DNA of 64,000 nucleotides from Mycobacterium sp. 852002-50816_SCH5313054-b (lineage in GTDB: Bacteria; Actinomycetota; Actinomycetes; Mycobacteriales; Mycobacteriaceae): NCBI RefSeq assembly GCF_001667185.1, contig NZ_LZIC01000030.1, positions 62,001-126,000 of the forward strand. The letters are read 5' to 3'. Made by a program: the position numbers and the translations under genes. The notes beneath the pieces were generated by a model that was given only the letters and a program-made list of their open reading frames with translations, made no database searches and was not told the DNA's origin. Of this stretch, positions 1 to 9,220 are shown piece by piece (within the stretch, counting starts at the first letter, position 1; every line of letters begins with the position of its first letter).

Positions 1-1035
1 TTCGCCCTCGAGCGTCCCCTCGACCTGAACCGCCCGCCGTGGGAATGCTGGGTGATCGAGGGCCTGACGGGCAACCGGTGGGCGATCCTGATCAAGACCC
101 ACCACGACGTCGCCGACGGCAACTCAGCCGCCCACCTGCTCACCAGGCTCTGCGACGACGCCGGTGAGGCCGCCGTCGCCAAAGACCTTGCCGCTACCCA
201 GGTTTCGTCGGCGCCGCGACCCGGCTGGATCGACGCCCTGGGCCGGGCCGCCGCGCTGGCCGGCACACTGGTCGGTGCGATGTGGCCGGCGGAACGGCTG
301 CCGGTCGATCCCGTCATGCGGCGCTACGGCACGGTGCGAGTCCCCGCCGCCGACGTCGACAAGGTGTGCCGCAAATTCGGTGTGACCGTCAACGACGTTG
401 CGCTGGCGGCCATCACCGAGGGCTTCCGGCGGGTTCTGCTGCGCCGCGGCGAGGAGCCGCGCGCGGATTCGTTGCGGACCCTGGTGCCACTGTGGGGGGC
501 GCCGGTCCGTTCGGCCATGCTGCCGTATCTGCCCGTCGAGCACGAGGACCCGGTCCAGCAGCTGCGCACGGTGCACAACAGGTGGAAGGTCCAGAAGCGT
601 GAACCCGGCATCGTGGAGTCGGCGCTCAACTGCCTGCCGGCGCTGGTGCGCAGCAACGTCTTACAGCTGCTGGCCCGGCTGCCGCACGCCGGCGTCGTGA
701 CGCTGGGGACCCACACGCCCGGACCACGCCACCAACTCCGGCTGATGGGCCGGACGATAGAACGCCTGCTGCCGATCCCCCCGACCGCCGTGCGGCTGAG
801 CACGGGGGTCGCGGTGCTCAGCTACGGCGACGACGTGGTGTTCGGGATCACCGCCGAATACGACTCCGCGGCCGACGTCAAGGAGCTGGTGGCCGGCATC
901 GAACTGGGCATGGCGCGGATGGTGGCACTCAGCGGGGATTCGGTGCTGCTGTTCGGCAAGGACCACCGGCGCAGGCGCGCGGCCCGCAGGCATCCGAGCC
1001 AGGCATATCGAGCGCACCCGTCGGCGCGCTATTGA
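1..1035 (+). CDS. WS/DGAT-family acyltransferase (triacylglycerol or wax ester synthase), 5' end outside the window
   Basis: The frame is open from base 1, so the N-terminal part lies upstream of the window. The family joins acyl-CoA to diacylglycerol or fatty alcohols to make storage lipid. The visible part contains the family's catalytic HHxxxDG motif, here HHDVADG at bases 100-120, preceded by the usual PLDLNRPPWE-type stretch. About 344 residues are visible; the family is normally 450-480. The last roughly 25 residues are Arg-rich and unlike the rest. Its position directly before otsB matches Rv3371 in M. tuberculosis. The family call is firm from the motif; substrate preference cannot be read from the sequence. 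Confidence 0.88.
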   Translation, partial: FALERPLDLNRPPWECWVIEGLTGNRWAILIKTHHDVADGNSAAHLLTRLCDDAGEAAVAKDLAATQVSSAPRPGWIDALGRAAALAGTLVGAMWPAERLPVDPVMRRYGTVRVPAADVDKVCRKFGVTVNDVALAAITEGFRRVLLRRGEEPRADSLRTLVPLWGAPVRSAMLPYLPVEHEDPVQQLRTVHNRWKVQKREPGIVESALNCLPALVRSNVLQLLARLPHAGVVTLGTHTPGPRHQLRLMGRTIERLLPIPPTAVRLSTGVAVLSYGDDVVFGITAEYDSAADVKELVAGIELGMARMVALSGDSVLLFGKDHRRRRAARRHPSQAYRAHPSARY

Positions 1036-1077
1036 CCCTGGCCCCGGCGGTGCCCGGCATCGTGAGAAGGTTGGTGC

Positions 1078-2190
1078 ATGCCGGTCACCATCGATCCGCG
1101 CCGCCACGACGCGGTGCTGTTCGACGCCGCGTTGGGCGACGCGCCGGCGCTGGTCCGGCGGCTGCGCGACGCCGGCGTCGGCGTCTTCTCGTGGGGCACT
1201 GACGAGGCGGCGGTTCGCCCGGGGCGATGCGCCGTCGTGACCGGCGACCCGGAAGTCGTTCAGGCGGCGCGCGACAACGGCTTCGCGTTGGTCATCGGCG
1301 TCGGGGCCGCGGACGGACTGCGGCGTTGCGGCGCCGACGCTGTGGTCACCGACGCGGATGAGGTCGCGGTGCGGGCCGGGGACCGCCGGATGTCCCAGCT
1401 GCCCGCCGCGCGAGAGGCCTTGGGCGCCTTGGCCGAGCGCAGGCCGGCGGTGTTCTACGACTTCGACGGGACCCTGTCGGACATCGTCGACGATCCGGAT
1501 GCGGCCCGGCCCGTCGCCGGGGCGGTCGAGGCCTTGCAGAGGCTGGCCGCGCAGTGTCCGGTGGCGGTGCTGTCCGGCCGCGACCTCGCCGACGTGACGA
1601 AGCGCCTCGGCGTACCCGGCATCTGGTACGCCGGCAGCCACGGCTTCGAGCTGACCGCGCCCGACGGGACGCACCACCAGAACGAGGACGCGGCGGCGGC
1701 CGTACCGGTGCTGGAACAGGCGGCCGGTGAGCTACGCGACAGGGTGGGCTCGATTCCCGGGGTTGTGGTGGAGCACAAGCGATTTGGTGTGGCGGTGCAC
1801 TACCGCAACGCCGCGCGGGACCGCGTCGGCGAGGTGGCCGCGGCGGTGCGCGCGGCGGGCCGGCGCGACGCGCTTCGGGTGACCACCGGGCGCGAGGTCA
1901 TCGAGCTGCGCCCGGACCTGGACTGGGACAAGGGCAAGACCCTGCGCTGGGTGATGGAGCACCTGAGCGAGGCCGCCTCCGGCCCGCTGGTCCCGGTCTA
2001 TGTCGGCGACGACATCACCGACGAGGACGCGTTCGATGCGATCAGCGACGAGGGCGTCCCGATCCTGGTGCGGCACAACGAGGACGGTGACCGCGCCACC
2101 GCCGCGCGGTTCGCGCTGGAGACCCCCGCGCAGGCCGCGGAGTTCACCGACCTGCTGGCCCGGCAGTTGGGCGAGGCCCGCGCGGATTAG
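1078..2190 (+). CDS. otsB: Trehalose-6-phosphate phosphatase OtsB2
   Basis: Dephosphorylates trehalose 6-phosphate to trehalose, the last step of the OtsA-OtsB route; trehalose feeds mycolate-carrying glycolipids. The protein has 370 residues. Residues 1-115 resemble a degenerate HAD-like domain, followed by the catalytic HAD domain with DFDGT at 128-132 (nucleophile and acid Asp), the ALRSGR-type motif (here VLSGRD) and the metal-binding GDDITDED near 310. This two-part layout and length match mycobacterial OtsB2 (about 390 residues). The ATG start follows a GA-rich stretch (gagaagg) 43 bases after the previous stop. It is probably expressed separately from the acyltransferase or as its downstream partner. 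Confidence 0.93.
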   Translation: MPVTIDPRRHDAVLFDAALGDAPALVRRLRDAGVGVFSWGTDEAAVRPGRCAVVTGDPEVVQAARDNGFALVIGVGAADGLRRCGADAVVTDADEVAVRAGDRRMSQLPAAREALGALAERRPAVFYDFDGTLSDIVDDPDAARPVAGAVEALQRLAAQCPVAVLSGRDLADVTKRLGVPGIWYAGSHGFELTAPDGTHHQNEDAAAAVPVLEQAAGELRDRVGSIPGVVVEHKRFGVAVHYRNAARDRVGEVAAAVRAAGRRDALRVTTGREVIELRPDLDWDKGKTLRWVMEHLSEAASGPLVPVYVGDDITDEDAFDAISDEGVPILVRHNEDGDRATAARFALETPAQAAEFTDLLARQLGEARAD

Positions 2191-2215
2191 GGCACCGACG
2201 GGACCTAGCCGTCAG

Positions 2216-3088
2216 CTAGGCCTCCGCGTACTCCGCGGCGCCGTCATCGAGCACCACGCGGGCGGGGCTGCCCTCGGCGCCCGACGCCTCGGTCCGGAAA
2301 ACCGCCTTCCCCGGCTCCGTCCGCCAGATCAGCGTGGTCAGCGTCTCGCCGGGAAACACGGGTGAGCTGAATCGCGCGTCGATCGACGTGACGTTGGCGG
2401 CCACACCCTTGCCCAGCTCGGCGACCAGCGCGCGCCCCGCCACCCCGTAGCTGCACAGCCCGTGCAGGATCGGCTTGGGGAACCCGGCCAGCTCCCGGGC
2501 GAACCAGGGGTCGCTGTGCAGCGGGTTGCGGTCACCGGAGAGCCGATAGATCAGCGCCTGGTCCTCGCGGGTCGGCAGCGGAATCCGGGCGTCCGGCTCG
2601 CGGTCCGGGATCTCCGGTGCGATCGGCCGCTGGCCCGGCACTCCGCCGAACCCGCCCGCACCCCGAACGACGAACGTCGTCGACGTTTCGGCGATCAGCT
2701 TGCCCGAGTCCGGGTCGGTGCCGCGGCCGCGCAGCATCACGACCGCGTTCTTGCCCTCGCCCTTGTCCTGAATGTCGGTGACCTCGGAGACCACGGATAG
2801 CTTTCCCGCCGCCGGCAGCGGCGCATGCAACCGGACACCCTGCGATCCGTGTAAGAGCATGGCCCAGTTGAACGTTCCGATCTTGGCGGCCGCCCCGAAG
2901 GCCGGAGAGCAGATCACCGCGTAGGTGGGCAGCACCTGCTGGGCGATGTCATGGCTGTTCTCGGTTGTGAAGGACAGATCGTCGAGACCGCACCCGACGC
3001 CGAGCGCATACAGCATCGTGTCCTTGTCGGTCCATTCGAACAGCGTCGGATCGCTCACCGCGCCGACGGCACTCGGGTCAATGGCCAT
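2216..3088 (-). CDS. htdY: MaoC-like (3R)-hydroxyacyl-thioester dehydratase HtdY
   Basis: A double hot-dog hydratase/dehydratase acting on (3R)-hydroxyacyl thioesters in fatty acid or sterol side-chain metabolism. The C-terminal half (about residues 180-190) carries the hydratase-2 signature YRLSGDRNPLH, with the catalytic Asp and His, followed by HGLCSYG. The 290-residue length equals that of M. tuberculosis Rv3389c. It is divergent from lpqD with 93 bases between the start codons, as in M. tuberculosis. The start codon is preceded by AAGGAGAC (reverse strand), a good ribosome binding site. The physiological substrate is not evident from the sequence. Confidence 0.9.
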   Translation of the reverse strand: MAIDPSAVGAVSDPTLFEWTDKDTMLYALGVGCGLDDLSFTTENSHDIAQQVLPTYAVICSPAFGAAAKIGTFNWAMLLHGSQGVRLHAPLPAAGKLSVVSEVTDIQDKGEGKNAVVMLRGRGTDPDSGKLIAETSTTFVVRGAGGFGGVPGQRPIAPEIPDREPDARIPLPTREDQALIYRLSGDRNPLHSDPWFARELAGFPKPILHGLCSYGVAGRALVAELGKGVAANVTSIDARFSSPVFPGETLTTLIWRTEPGKAVFRTEASGAEGSPARVVLDDGAAEYAEA

Positions 3089-3181
3089 ACGAGTCTCCTT
3101 TCAAGGACTTTTCGGTACTGAAGCATTTCAGACCGTCGCAAACCCTTCCCTCCGGCACCCTCGGCAGGGCAGGCTATCGAC

Positions 3182-3886
3182 ATGCGCAAGGGGAGCGTGA
3201 TCGCAAAAGCCATAGCAGTGCTCGCGACGGCGGTCGTCGTCGGTGCGTGCGGCGGCTCACCGCAGCCGCGCAGCATCACGCTGACGTTCATCCGCCACGC
3301 GCAGTCGGAGGCCAACGCCAGCGGGATCATCGACACCTCGGTGCCGGGCCCGGGCCTCAGCCCCGAGGGCAAAGGGCAGGCCGAACAGCTCGCGCATCAG
3401 GTCGCCCACAACAAGTACGACGCCGTCTACGCCTCCACCATGGCGCGCGCCCAGCAGACCGCCGAACCGCTGGCGGCCGAACTGCACAAGCAGGTGGAGG
3501 TGCTGCAGGGCATCCAGGAGATCGGCGCCGGCTGGTTCGAGGGCAAGCCGATCTCGATGGATCCCACGACCTACCTGCTGGCGCCGGCGGACTGGCTCAG
3601 CGGCGACGTGCAAAACAGCATCCCCGGCTCGATCACCGGCAAGGAGTTCAACGACCGGTTCACCGCGGCCGTCCAGAAGGTCTACGACAGCGGGCACAAC
3701 AACCCGGTGGTGTTCGCGCACCTGTACTCCATCGAGTACTGGGTGCTGATGAACGTCAAGAACGCCAAGGACAGCCTCCGCACCACCCACCCGCTGCCCA
3801 ACACCGGCCGCGTGGTGATCACCGGCAACCCGATGACGGGCTGGACGCTGCAGGAATGGGACGGCATCCGCGACTTCAACGGCTGA
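3182..3886 (+). CDS. lpqD: LpqD, lipoprotein of the histidine phosphatase (phosphoglycerate mutase-like) superfamily
   Basis: An exported, lipid-anchored phosphatase-fold protein. A positively charged N-terminus and hydrophobic stretch end in a lipobox with Cys23 (VVGACGG). The histidine phosphatase core begins with the RH motif at residues 38-39 (TFIRHAQSEAN), and the second conserved His follows in VVFAHL. The usual RHGE is RHAQ here. The 234-residue length matches Rv3390. It lies 17 bases upstream of acrA1 on the same strand, so the two may be cotranscribed. The substrate is unknown; candidates include phosphosugars or phospholipid head groups. Confidence 0.88.
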   Translation: MRKGSVIAKAIAVLATAVVVGACGGSPQPRSITLTFIRHAQSEANASGIIDTSVPGPGLSPEGKGQAEQLAHQVAHNKYDAVYASTMARAQQTAEPLAAELHKQVEVLQGIQEIGAGWFEGKPISMDPTTYLLAPADWLSGDVQNSIPGSITGKEFNDRFTAAVQKVYDSGHNNPVVFAHLYSIEYWVLMNVKNAKDSLRTTHPLPNTGRVVITGNPMTGWTLQEWDGIRDFNG

Positions 3887-3902
3887 CGGCTACCATGTCC
3901 GC

Positions 3903-5912
3903 ATGCGGTATGTCGTTACCGGCGGTACCGGGTTTATCGGGCGCCGCGTCGTGTCGCGCCTGCTGGAAACGCGGCCGGACGCGCAGGTGTGGGTGCTGGT
4001 GCGCCGCGGATCGCTCGGGCGCTTCGAACGCCTCGCCGCCGTGTGGGGCGACCGGGCCAGGCCGCTGGTCGGCGAGCTGCCCGGGCTCGGCCTGACCGAC
4101 GGAACGCTGGCCGAGCTGGGCCGGGTCGATCACCTCGTGCACTGCGCGGCGATCTACGACATCACCGCCGGCGAGGCCGAGCAGCGGGCGGTCAACGTCG
4201 AGGGGACCCGGGCGGTGATCGACCTGGCACGCCGGCTGGACGCCACGCTGCACCACGTGTCGTCGATCGCGGTGGCGGGCGACTTTCCCGGCGAGTACAC
4301 CGAGGAGGACTTCGATGTCGGCCAGCGGCTGCCGACCGCCTATCACCGGACCAAGTTCGAGGCGGAGGCGCTGGTGCGGTCGACGCCCGGGCTGCGCTAC
4401 CGCGTCTACCGCCCCGCCGTTGTGGTGGGCGATTCGGTCACCGGGGAGATGGACAAGATCGACGGCCCGTACTACTTCTTCGGCGTGCTGGCCAAGTTGG
4501 CGGTGTTGCCCAAACTGACCCCGATCCTGTTGCCCGACACCGGTCGCACCAACATCGTCCCGGTCGACTACGTCGTCGACGCGCTGGTCGCCCTCGTCCA
4601 CGCGGACGGTTACGGTGCCGGTTGGGATGGCCGCACCTTCCACCTCACCTCCCCCAAAACCATTGGGCTGCGCGGCATTTACCGTGGCGTCGCCAAAGCG
4701 GCCGGGTTGCCGGCGATGCGCGGGTCGCTGCCCCGCTCGGTGGCGGCGCCGGTGCTCAAGGCGCGCGGCCGCGCCCGAGTGGTGCGCAACATGGCGGCCA
4801 CCCAGCTCGGGATTCCCGCCGAGATATTCGACGTCGTCGACTTGAAGCCGACTTTCGTCAACGACGAGACCCGAAAGGCGTTGCAGGGCACCGGTATCGA
4901 AGTGCCGGACTTTGCGAGCTACGCGCCCGAGCTGTGGTGGTACTGGGCCGAGCACCTCGACCCCGACCGGGCCCGGCGCGACGACCCGAAGGCGCCGCTG
5001 CAGGGCCGGCACGTCATCATCACCGGCGCGTCCAGCGGGATCGGGCGGGCGGCTGCGCTCGCCGTCGCCGAACGGGGCGCGACGGTGTTCGCGCTGGCCC
5101 GCAACGCCGACGCGCTGGATGCCTTGGTCGCCGAGATCCGCGCCGGCGGCGGGCAGGCGCACGCGTTCACCTGCGACGTCACCGACTCCACGTCGGTGGA
5201 GCACACCGTCAAGGACATCCTGGGGCGCTTCGACCACGTCGACTATCTGGTGAACAATGCCGGCCGGTCGATCCGGCGCTCGGTGGTCAACTCCACCGAC
5301 AGGCTGCACGACTACGAACGGGTGATGGCGGTCAACTACTTCGGGGCAGTGCGGATGGTGCTGGCGCTGCTGCCGCACTGGCGCGAGCGCCGGTTCGGCC
5401 ACGTGGTCAACGTCTCCAGCGCGGGCGTGCAGGCCCGCAACCCCAAGTACAGCTCCTACCTGCCCACCAAGGCGGCGCTGGACGCGTTCGCCGACGTGGT
5501 CGGGTCCGAGACGCTCTCCGACCACATCACGTTCACCAACATCCACATGCCGCTGGTCCGCACCCCGATGATCGCGCCGTCGCACCGGCTCAACCCGGTG
5601 CCCGCGATCAGCCCCGAGCGCGCGGCGGCGATGGTGGTGCGCGGCCTCGTCGAGAAACCGGCGCGCATCGACACCCCGCTGGGCACGCTCGCCGAGGTCG
5701 GCAATTACTTCGCGCCGAGGACGTCGCGGCGCATCCTGCACCAGCTCTACCTGGGCTACCCCGATTCCGCCGCGGCGCGCGGGCTGCCCACCGAGGCGAA
5801 AGCGCCGCCGAACCGGAGGCCCAAGCGCCCGGCCCGCGCCGTCGCCGCGGGCATCCGGACACCGCGCCCGGTCAAGCGGCTCGTGCGGCTGGTGCCCGGC
5901 GTGCACTGGTAA
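3903..5912 (+). CDS. acrA1: Fatty acyl-CoA reductase AcrA1 (two-domain)
   Basis: The 669-residue protein has two reductase modules. Residues 1 to about 345 form an extended-SDR thioester-reductase domain with TGGTGFIG near the N-terminus and YHRTK as active site. From about residue 370 a classical SDR follows, with TGASSGIG near 373, NNAG, and a YLPTKAALDAF active-site segment. This arrangement is that of mycobacterial and Acinetobacter-type fatty acyl-CoA reductases, which make fatty aldehyde or alcohol for wax esters. In this second domain the Tyr-xxx-Lys spacing holds in SYLPTK. The last 50 residues are Pro/Arg-rich. Acyltransferase and lipid genes nearby fit a lipid role. Confidence 0.9.
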   Translation: MRYVVTGGTGFIGRRVVSRLLETRPDAQVWVLVRRGSLGRFERLAAVWGDRARPLVGELPGLGLTDGTLAELGRVDHLVHCAAIYDITAGEAEQRAVNVEGTRAVIDLARRLDATLHHVSSIAVAGDFPGEYTEEDFDVGQRLPTAYHRTKFEAEALVRSTPGLRYRVYRPAVVVGDSVTGEMDKIDGPYYFFGVLAKLAVLPKLTPILLPDTGRTNIVPVDYVVDALVALVHADGYGAGWDGRTFHLTSPKTIGLRGIYRGVAKAAGLPAMRGSLPRSVAAPVLKARGRARVVRNMAATQLGIPAEIFDVVDLKPTFVNDETRKALQGTGIEVPDFASYAPELWWYWAEHLDPDRARRDDPKAPLQGRHVIITGASSGIGRAAALAVAERGATVFALARNADALDALVAEIRAGGGQAHAFTCDVTDSTSVEHTVKDILGRFDHVDYLVNNAGRSIRRSVVNSTDRLHDYERVMAVNYFGAVRMVLALLPHWRERRFGHVVNVSSAGVQARNPKYSSYLPTKAALDAFADVVGSETLSDHITFTNIHMPLVRTPMIAPSHRLNPVPAISPERAAAMVVRGLVEKPARIDTPLGTLAEVGNYFAPRTSRRILHQLYLGYPDSAAARGLPTEAKAPPNRRPKRPARAVAAGIRTPRPVKRLVRLVPGVHW

Positions 5913-5953
5913 ACGCCGGGTTTAGCCCCACCGGATTGCGGTATCCCGGCGCG

Positions 5954-6691
5954 ATGGTCCTTTGCGAAAAGCGGACGGACGCCGACCCGGTGGCCGCCGC
6001 GGGCCGGCTGGTCGCCACGACGGGGGTCGCGGTGCTGTCCTCCTTCGACGTGACGCGAAGCCTCGAGGTTGGCCGCGAGGAATGGACCCGGTTTGCCCGG
6101 CACTGGCGGCAGCTGGCGCCGGATCCCTATGCGGCGGAGCTGGGGGTGCAGCGGCTGCGCCGTTACGGCCAGTACTCGTTTCGGGACGGGGTGCTGCGCC
6201 CGATGCCCAAGCTCGCGTTCGTGCAGCCGGAGGACTCCAACCCGCTCTACATCGGCAAGGACCGTGACTTCGAGCCGCTGACCGACGCGTTCGCCGCGGA
6301 TCCGTTGCTGCACAAGGTGGTCGGGCTGCTGGCCCGGGTTGCCGCGGCCCTGGATGACGTGGCCGACTGGAACGTCAAGGTGCATCCGTTCCGCATTCGC
6401 TGCTGCGGTGACGAGGACGGCCATCCGACGCCCGAAGGCCTGCACCGCGACGGCGTCACCCTGGTCAGCTCGCTGCTGATCGGGCGGCGCAACGCCATCG
6501 GCGGCGAGAGCACCGTGTGCGACCTTCAGGGCCGGCAGTTGCTGGCGACGACGCTGGCCGAGCCGGGGGCGCTGATGCTGGGCGACGACCGCCGCACCCT
6601 GCACGGCGTCTCGCCGATCCGGCCGATCGACGCCTCCGGACCGGCGCAGCGCGATGTCCTGGTGATCACCTTCGCGTCGGCCTGGCCGTAG
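5954..6691 (+). CDS. 2-oxoglutarate/Fe(II) dioxygenase of the amino-acid hydroxylase type (2OG-Fe_Oxy_2)
   Basis: A 245-residue protein with the facial-triad pattern of non-heme iron dioxygenases: His164 and Asp166 in LHRDGV, distal His217 in LHGVSPI, and a C-terminal Arg in QRDVLVITF that would bind 2-oxoglutarate. The sequence resembles the family that includes bacterial free-amino-acid hydroxylases such as isoleucine dioxygenase. The ATG at 5954 was chosen because upstream sequence is only the shadow of acrA1. It starts 41 bases after acrA1 and ends 10 bases before iunH, so it may belong to the same transcript. It lies where M. tuberculosis has mycolic-acid cyclopropane synthase genes. The substrate is unknown. 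Confidence 0.8.
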   Translation: MVLCEKRTDADPVAAAGRLVATTGVAVLSSFDVTRSLEVGREEWTRFARHWRQLAPDPYAAELGVQRLRRYGQYSFRDGVLRPMPKLAFVQPEDSNPLYIGKDRDFEPLTDAFAADPLLHKVVGLLARVAAALDDVADWNVKVHPFRIRCCGDEDGHPTPEGLHRDGVTLVSSLLIGRRNAIGGESTVCDLQGRQLLATTLAEPGALMLGDDRRTLHGVSPIRPIDASGPAQRDVLVITFASAWP

Positions 6692-6701
6692 AATCCCCGC
6701 G

Positions 6702-7661
6702 GTGAACCCCATTTTCGTCGACGTCGACACCGGCATCGACGATGCGATGGCCTTGATCTACCTGCTGGCCAGCGCCGACGCCGAGGTGGTCGGCATCGCC
6801 TCGACCGGCGGCAACATCCACGTCGACCAGGTTTGCGCCAATAACCTGGGTCTGCTCGAATTGTGCCGCGCCCCAGCCATACCCGTGTCCAAGGGCGCCG
6901 ACGAGCCGTTGTGCGGCCACTGGCCGCATCACTCGAAGTTCCACGGCCCCAAGGGCTTAGGCTATGCCGACCTGCCCCCCACCGGCCGCGGGCTCACCGG
7001 CCACGACGCCACCGCGGCGTGGGTGACCGCGGCGCGCGCCCATCCCGGCGAGCTGATCGGCCTGGTCACCGGCCCGCTGACCAACCTGGCGCTGGCGCTG
7101 CGCGCCGAACCCGCGCTGCCGAGGATGCTGCGACGGCTGGTGATCATGGGCGGCTCGTTCGGCGGCGATACCGATCCGATGGCCGAATGGAACATCCGGG
7201 TGGATCCCGAGGCGGCCGGCGAGGTCTTCGCCGGCTGGGCCGGGCAGCAACAACTTCCGATCGTCTGTGGCCTGGACCTCACCCGGCGCGTCGCGATGAC
7301 GCCGGAGGTCCTGGACCGGCTGGCCGCTGCCGCGGGCCCGTCGCCGTTGCTACCGGTGATCGAGGACGCGATGCGGTTCTACTTCGAATCCCACGAGGTC
7401 CGCGGGCACGGCTACGTCGCGTTCATGCACGACCCGCTGGCCGCCGCGGCGGCGCTGGAGCCGGAGCTGGTGTCGACCAGGGCCGCCACGGTGGACATCG
7501 AACTGGCGGATATCCCGACCCGGGGCGTGACGACGCCCGACTGGTCGGGCGACCGAAAAGCCAACGCCCTGATCGGCGTTGACGTGGACCCCGCGGCGTT
7601 CTTCGAGGAGTTCATCGAGCGGGTCGCGCCGTTCGCGCGCGGGCTCGGCCGTCACTCATAG
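6702..7661 (+). CDS. iunH: Nucleoside hydrolase IunH (inosine-uridine preferring family)
   Basis: Cleaves ribonucleosides to base and ribose for purine or pyrimidine salvage. The N-terminus (about residues 4-16) carries the calcium-binding DVDTGIDDAMAL motif that defines the family. Further conserved segments are VTGPLTNLALAL, IMGGSF and the late HDPLAAA with the active-site His and Asp. It has 319 residues; Rv3393 has 308. The start is GTG at 6702, ten bases after the dioxygenase. Its last ten bases overlap the convergent imuB gene. Confidence 0.92.
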   Translation: MNPIFVDVDTGIDDAMALIYLLASADAEVVGIASTGGNIHVDQVCANNLGLLELCRAPAIPVSKGADEPLCGHWPHHSKFHGPKGLGYADLPPTGRGLTGHDATAAWVTAARAHPGELIGLVTGPLTNLALALRAEPALPRMLRRLVIMGGSFGGDTDPMAEWNIRVDPEAAGEVFAGWAGQQQLPIVCGLDLTRRVAMTPEVLDRLAAAAGPSPLLPVIEDAMRFYFESHEVRGHGYVAFMHDPLAAAAALEPELVSTRAATVDIELADIPTRGVTTPDWSGDRKANALIGVDVDPAAFFEEFIERVAPFARGLGRHS

Positions 7662-9214
7662 CTACCCTCGAGATACCAACGTCTTTGGCGGTAGCACAGC
7701 AGAAAAGCCCGCTCGTCCTCCAGCAGGACCTGCGCGCGGGCGGTACGTCCTTTGGCCTCGGGATCCCACCACCGCTCGTCGACCGGCCAGGGTCCGGCCC
7801 ACCAGCGCAGCGGCTCGTCCCGGCCGCGCACGGTCAGCCGGGCGGGGTCGGCCGAGAACATCCCCCGGCCGGTCACCCGTATCGAATCCCCCTCGGCGTC
7901 AATCAATTCCACCGGGTCGTCGAGCAGCACCGCCGGCGACGGCTGCGGCAGTTGCCCGGGCCACGGCGGGCCCGGGTCGGCATGCGGCACCGGCTCGTCG
8001 CCCAGCGGAATCAACGTGATGCGCTCGGCCGGCCCGCGACCGCCGGCCAGCACCGGCACCCGCACTGCCTCCGGCCCGAGCAGGCCCTGGACCCGCACCA
8101 GCGCCCGGCGGGCCCGCAGCCTGTCCTCCTCGCCCAGGCCGCCCCATAACGGCAACTGCAGCGCCTCGGCCGACACCACCTCCACCGCCTGCAGCCGCAA
8201 CAGGGTCACCGCCGCCGTCGGGCGGGGGTTGCGGGCGGTTCGGTTGCTCAACCACCCGTCGAGCTGCCAGCGCACCCGATCGGCGGTCGCGTCCTCGGTC
8301 AACGGCTCGGCGCACCGCCACACCCGTTGCAGCTCTTCACCGTTGGCGGTGACGGCGTGGATGGCCAGCCGGGTGCAGCCCACCCCCGCGGCCATCAGCG
8401 TCTGGTGCAGCGCGCCGGCCAGCGAGCGACCGGCGAAGGCGGCGGCATCGACCCGGTCGATCGGCGGGTCGCAGTCCAGCATGGCCTCGAGTTCCGGCGG
8501 CGACTCGCGTCCGGACGGTCCCCGCTCGGGTTCGCCGCGGGCGAACCGGTGCGCGGTCACCCCGTCGGCGCCGAACCGGGAAGCCACGTCGGTGCGCGAC
8601 AGCGCGGCGAACTGCCCGATGGTGCGAATCCCCATCCGCCACAACAGGTCCGTCAGCTCCTCTCGCCCCGGACCGGACAGGCTCGGCTCGGTGGCCAGCT
8701 GCCGGATCGACAGCGCCGACAGAAACCTCGCGTCGCCTCCCGGCTCGACGATCCGGCCCGCGCGCGCGGCGAAGACCGCGGTGGACAACTGGTCGGCGAT
8801 CCCAACCTGACACTCGGCGCCCGCGGCGGCCACCGCGTCGATCAGCCGCTCGGCGGCCAGCTCCTCGGACCCGAAATAGCGGGCCGCCCCGCGCACCGGC
8901 AACACCAGAAGGCCGGGCCGCAGCACCTCGGCGCGGGGCACCAGATCGTCCACCGCGGCGATCACCCCCTCGAAGAAGCGGGCGTCGCGGTCGGCGTCGG
9001 CGGTCGCGACGTGCAGCTGCGGGCACCGGGCCGCCGCCTCCCGTCGCCGCAGCCCCCGCCGCACCCCCGCCGCGCGGGCGCCCGACGAGCAGGCGATCAC
9101 CCGGTTGGCCAACGTGATCGCGATCGGGGCCGTCATGGGCAGGTCCGCCGCTGCCGCCGCCGCGACCGCGGGCCAGTCCATGCACCAGATCGCCAGCGCG
9201 CGTGAGGAAGCCAC
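7652..9214 (-). CDS. imuB: ImuB, catalytically inactive Y-family polymerase-like mutasome protein
   Basis: A 520-residue member of the DinB/UmuC-like fold that works with DnaE2 and ImuA' in damage-induced mutagenesis; this is established for M. tuberculosis Rv3394c. The usual Y-family acidic catalytic block is absent: the N-terminus reads LAIWCMDWPAV instead of the HxDMDxFFA type. A beta-clamp binding motif QLPLWG lies near residue 352, the same position as reported for M. tuberculosis ImuB. The GTG start lies six bases after the imuA' stop, so the two form an operon under the SOS box at 9900. Confidence 0.92.
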   Translation of the reverse strand: MASSRALAIWCMDWPAVAAAAAADLPMTAPIAITLANRVIACSSGARAAGVRRGLRRREAAARCPQLHVATADADRDARFFEGVIAAVDDLVPRAEVLRPGLLVLPVRGAARYFGSEELAAERLIDAVAAAGAECQVGIADQLSTAVFAARAGRIVEPGGDARFLSALSIRQLATEPSLSGPGREELTDLLWRMGIRTIGQFAALSRTDVASRFGADGVTAHRFARGEPERGPSGRESPPELEAMLDCDPPIDRVDAAAFAGRSLAGALHQTLMAAGVGCTRLAIHAVTANGEELQRVWRCAEPLTEDATADRVRWQLDGWLSNRTARNPRPTAAVTLLRLQAVEVVSAEALQLPLWGGLGEEDRLRARRALVRVQGLLGPEAVRVPVLAGGRGPAERITLIPLGDEPVPHADPGPPWPGQLPQPSPAVLLDDPVELIDAEGDSIRVTGRGMFSADPARLTVRGRDEPLRWWAGPWPVDERWWDPEAKGRTARAQVLLEDERAFLLCYRQRRWYLEGSYE

Positions 9215-9220
9215 CCGAAT

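Noticed and set aside
3876..5906. Leftward open frame of 676 codons opposite acrA1
   Set aside because: Composition is Arg/His/Asp-rich antisense text typical of high-GC shadows; the + strand frame is a complete, recognised two-domain reductase.
3989..5953. Upstream extension of the 2OG dioxygenase frame through acrA1 (total 900 codons)
   Set aside because: The part before 5954 is the frame-shadow of acrA1; the dioxygenase family begins near ATG 5954.
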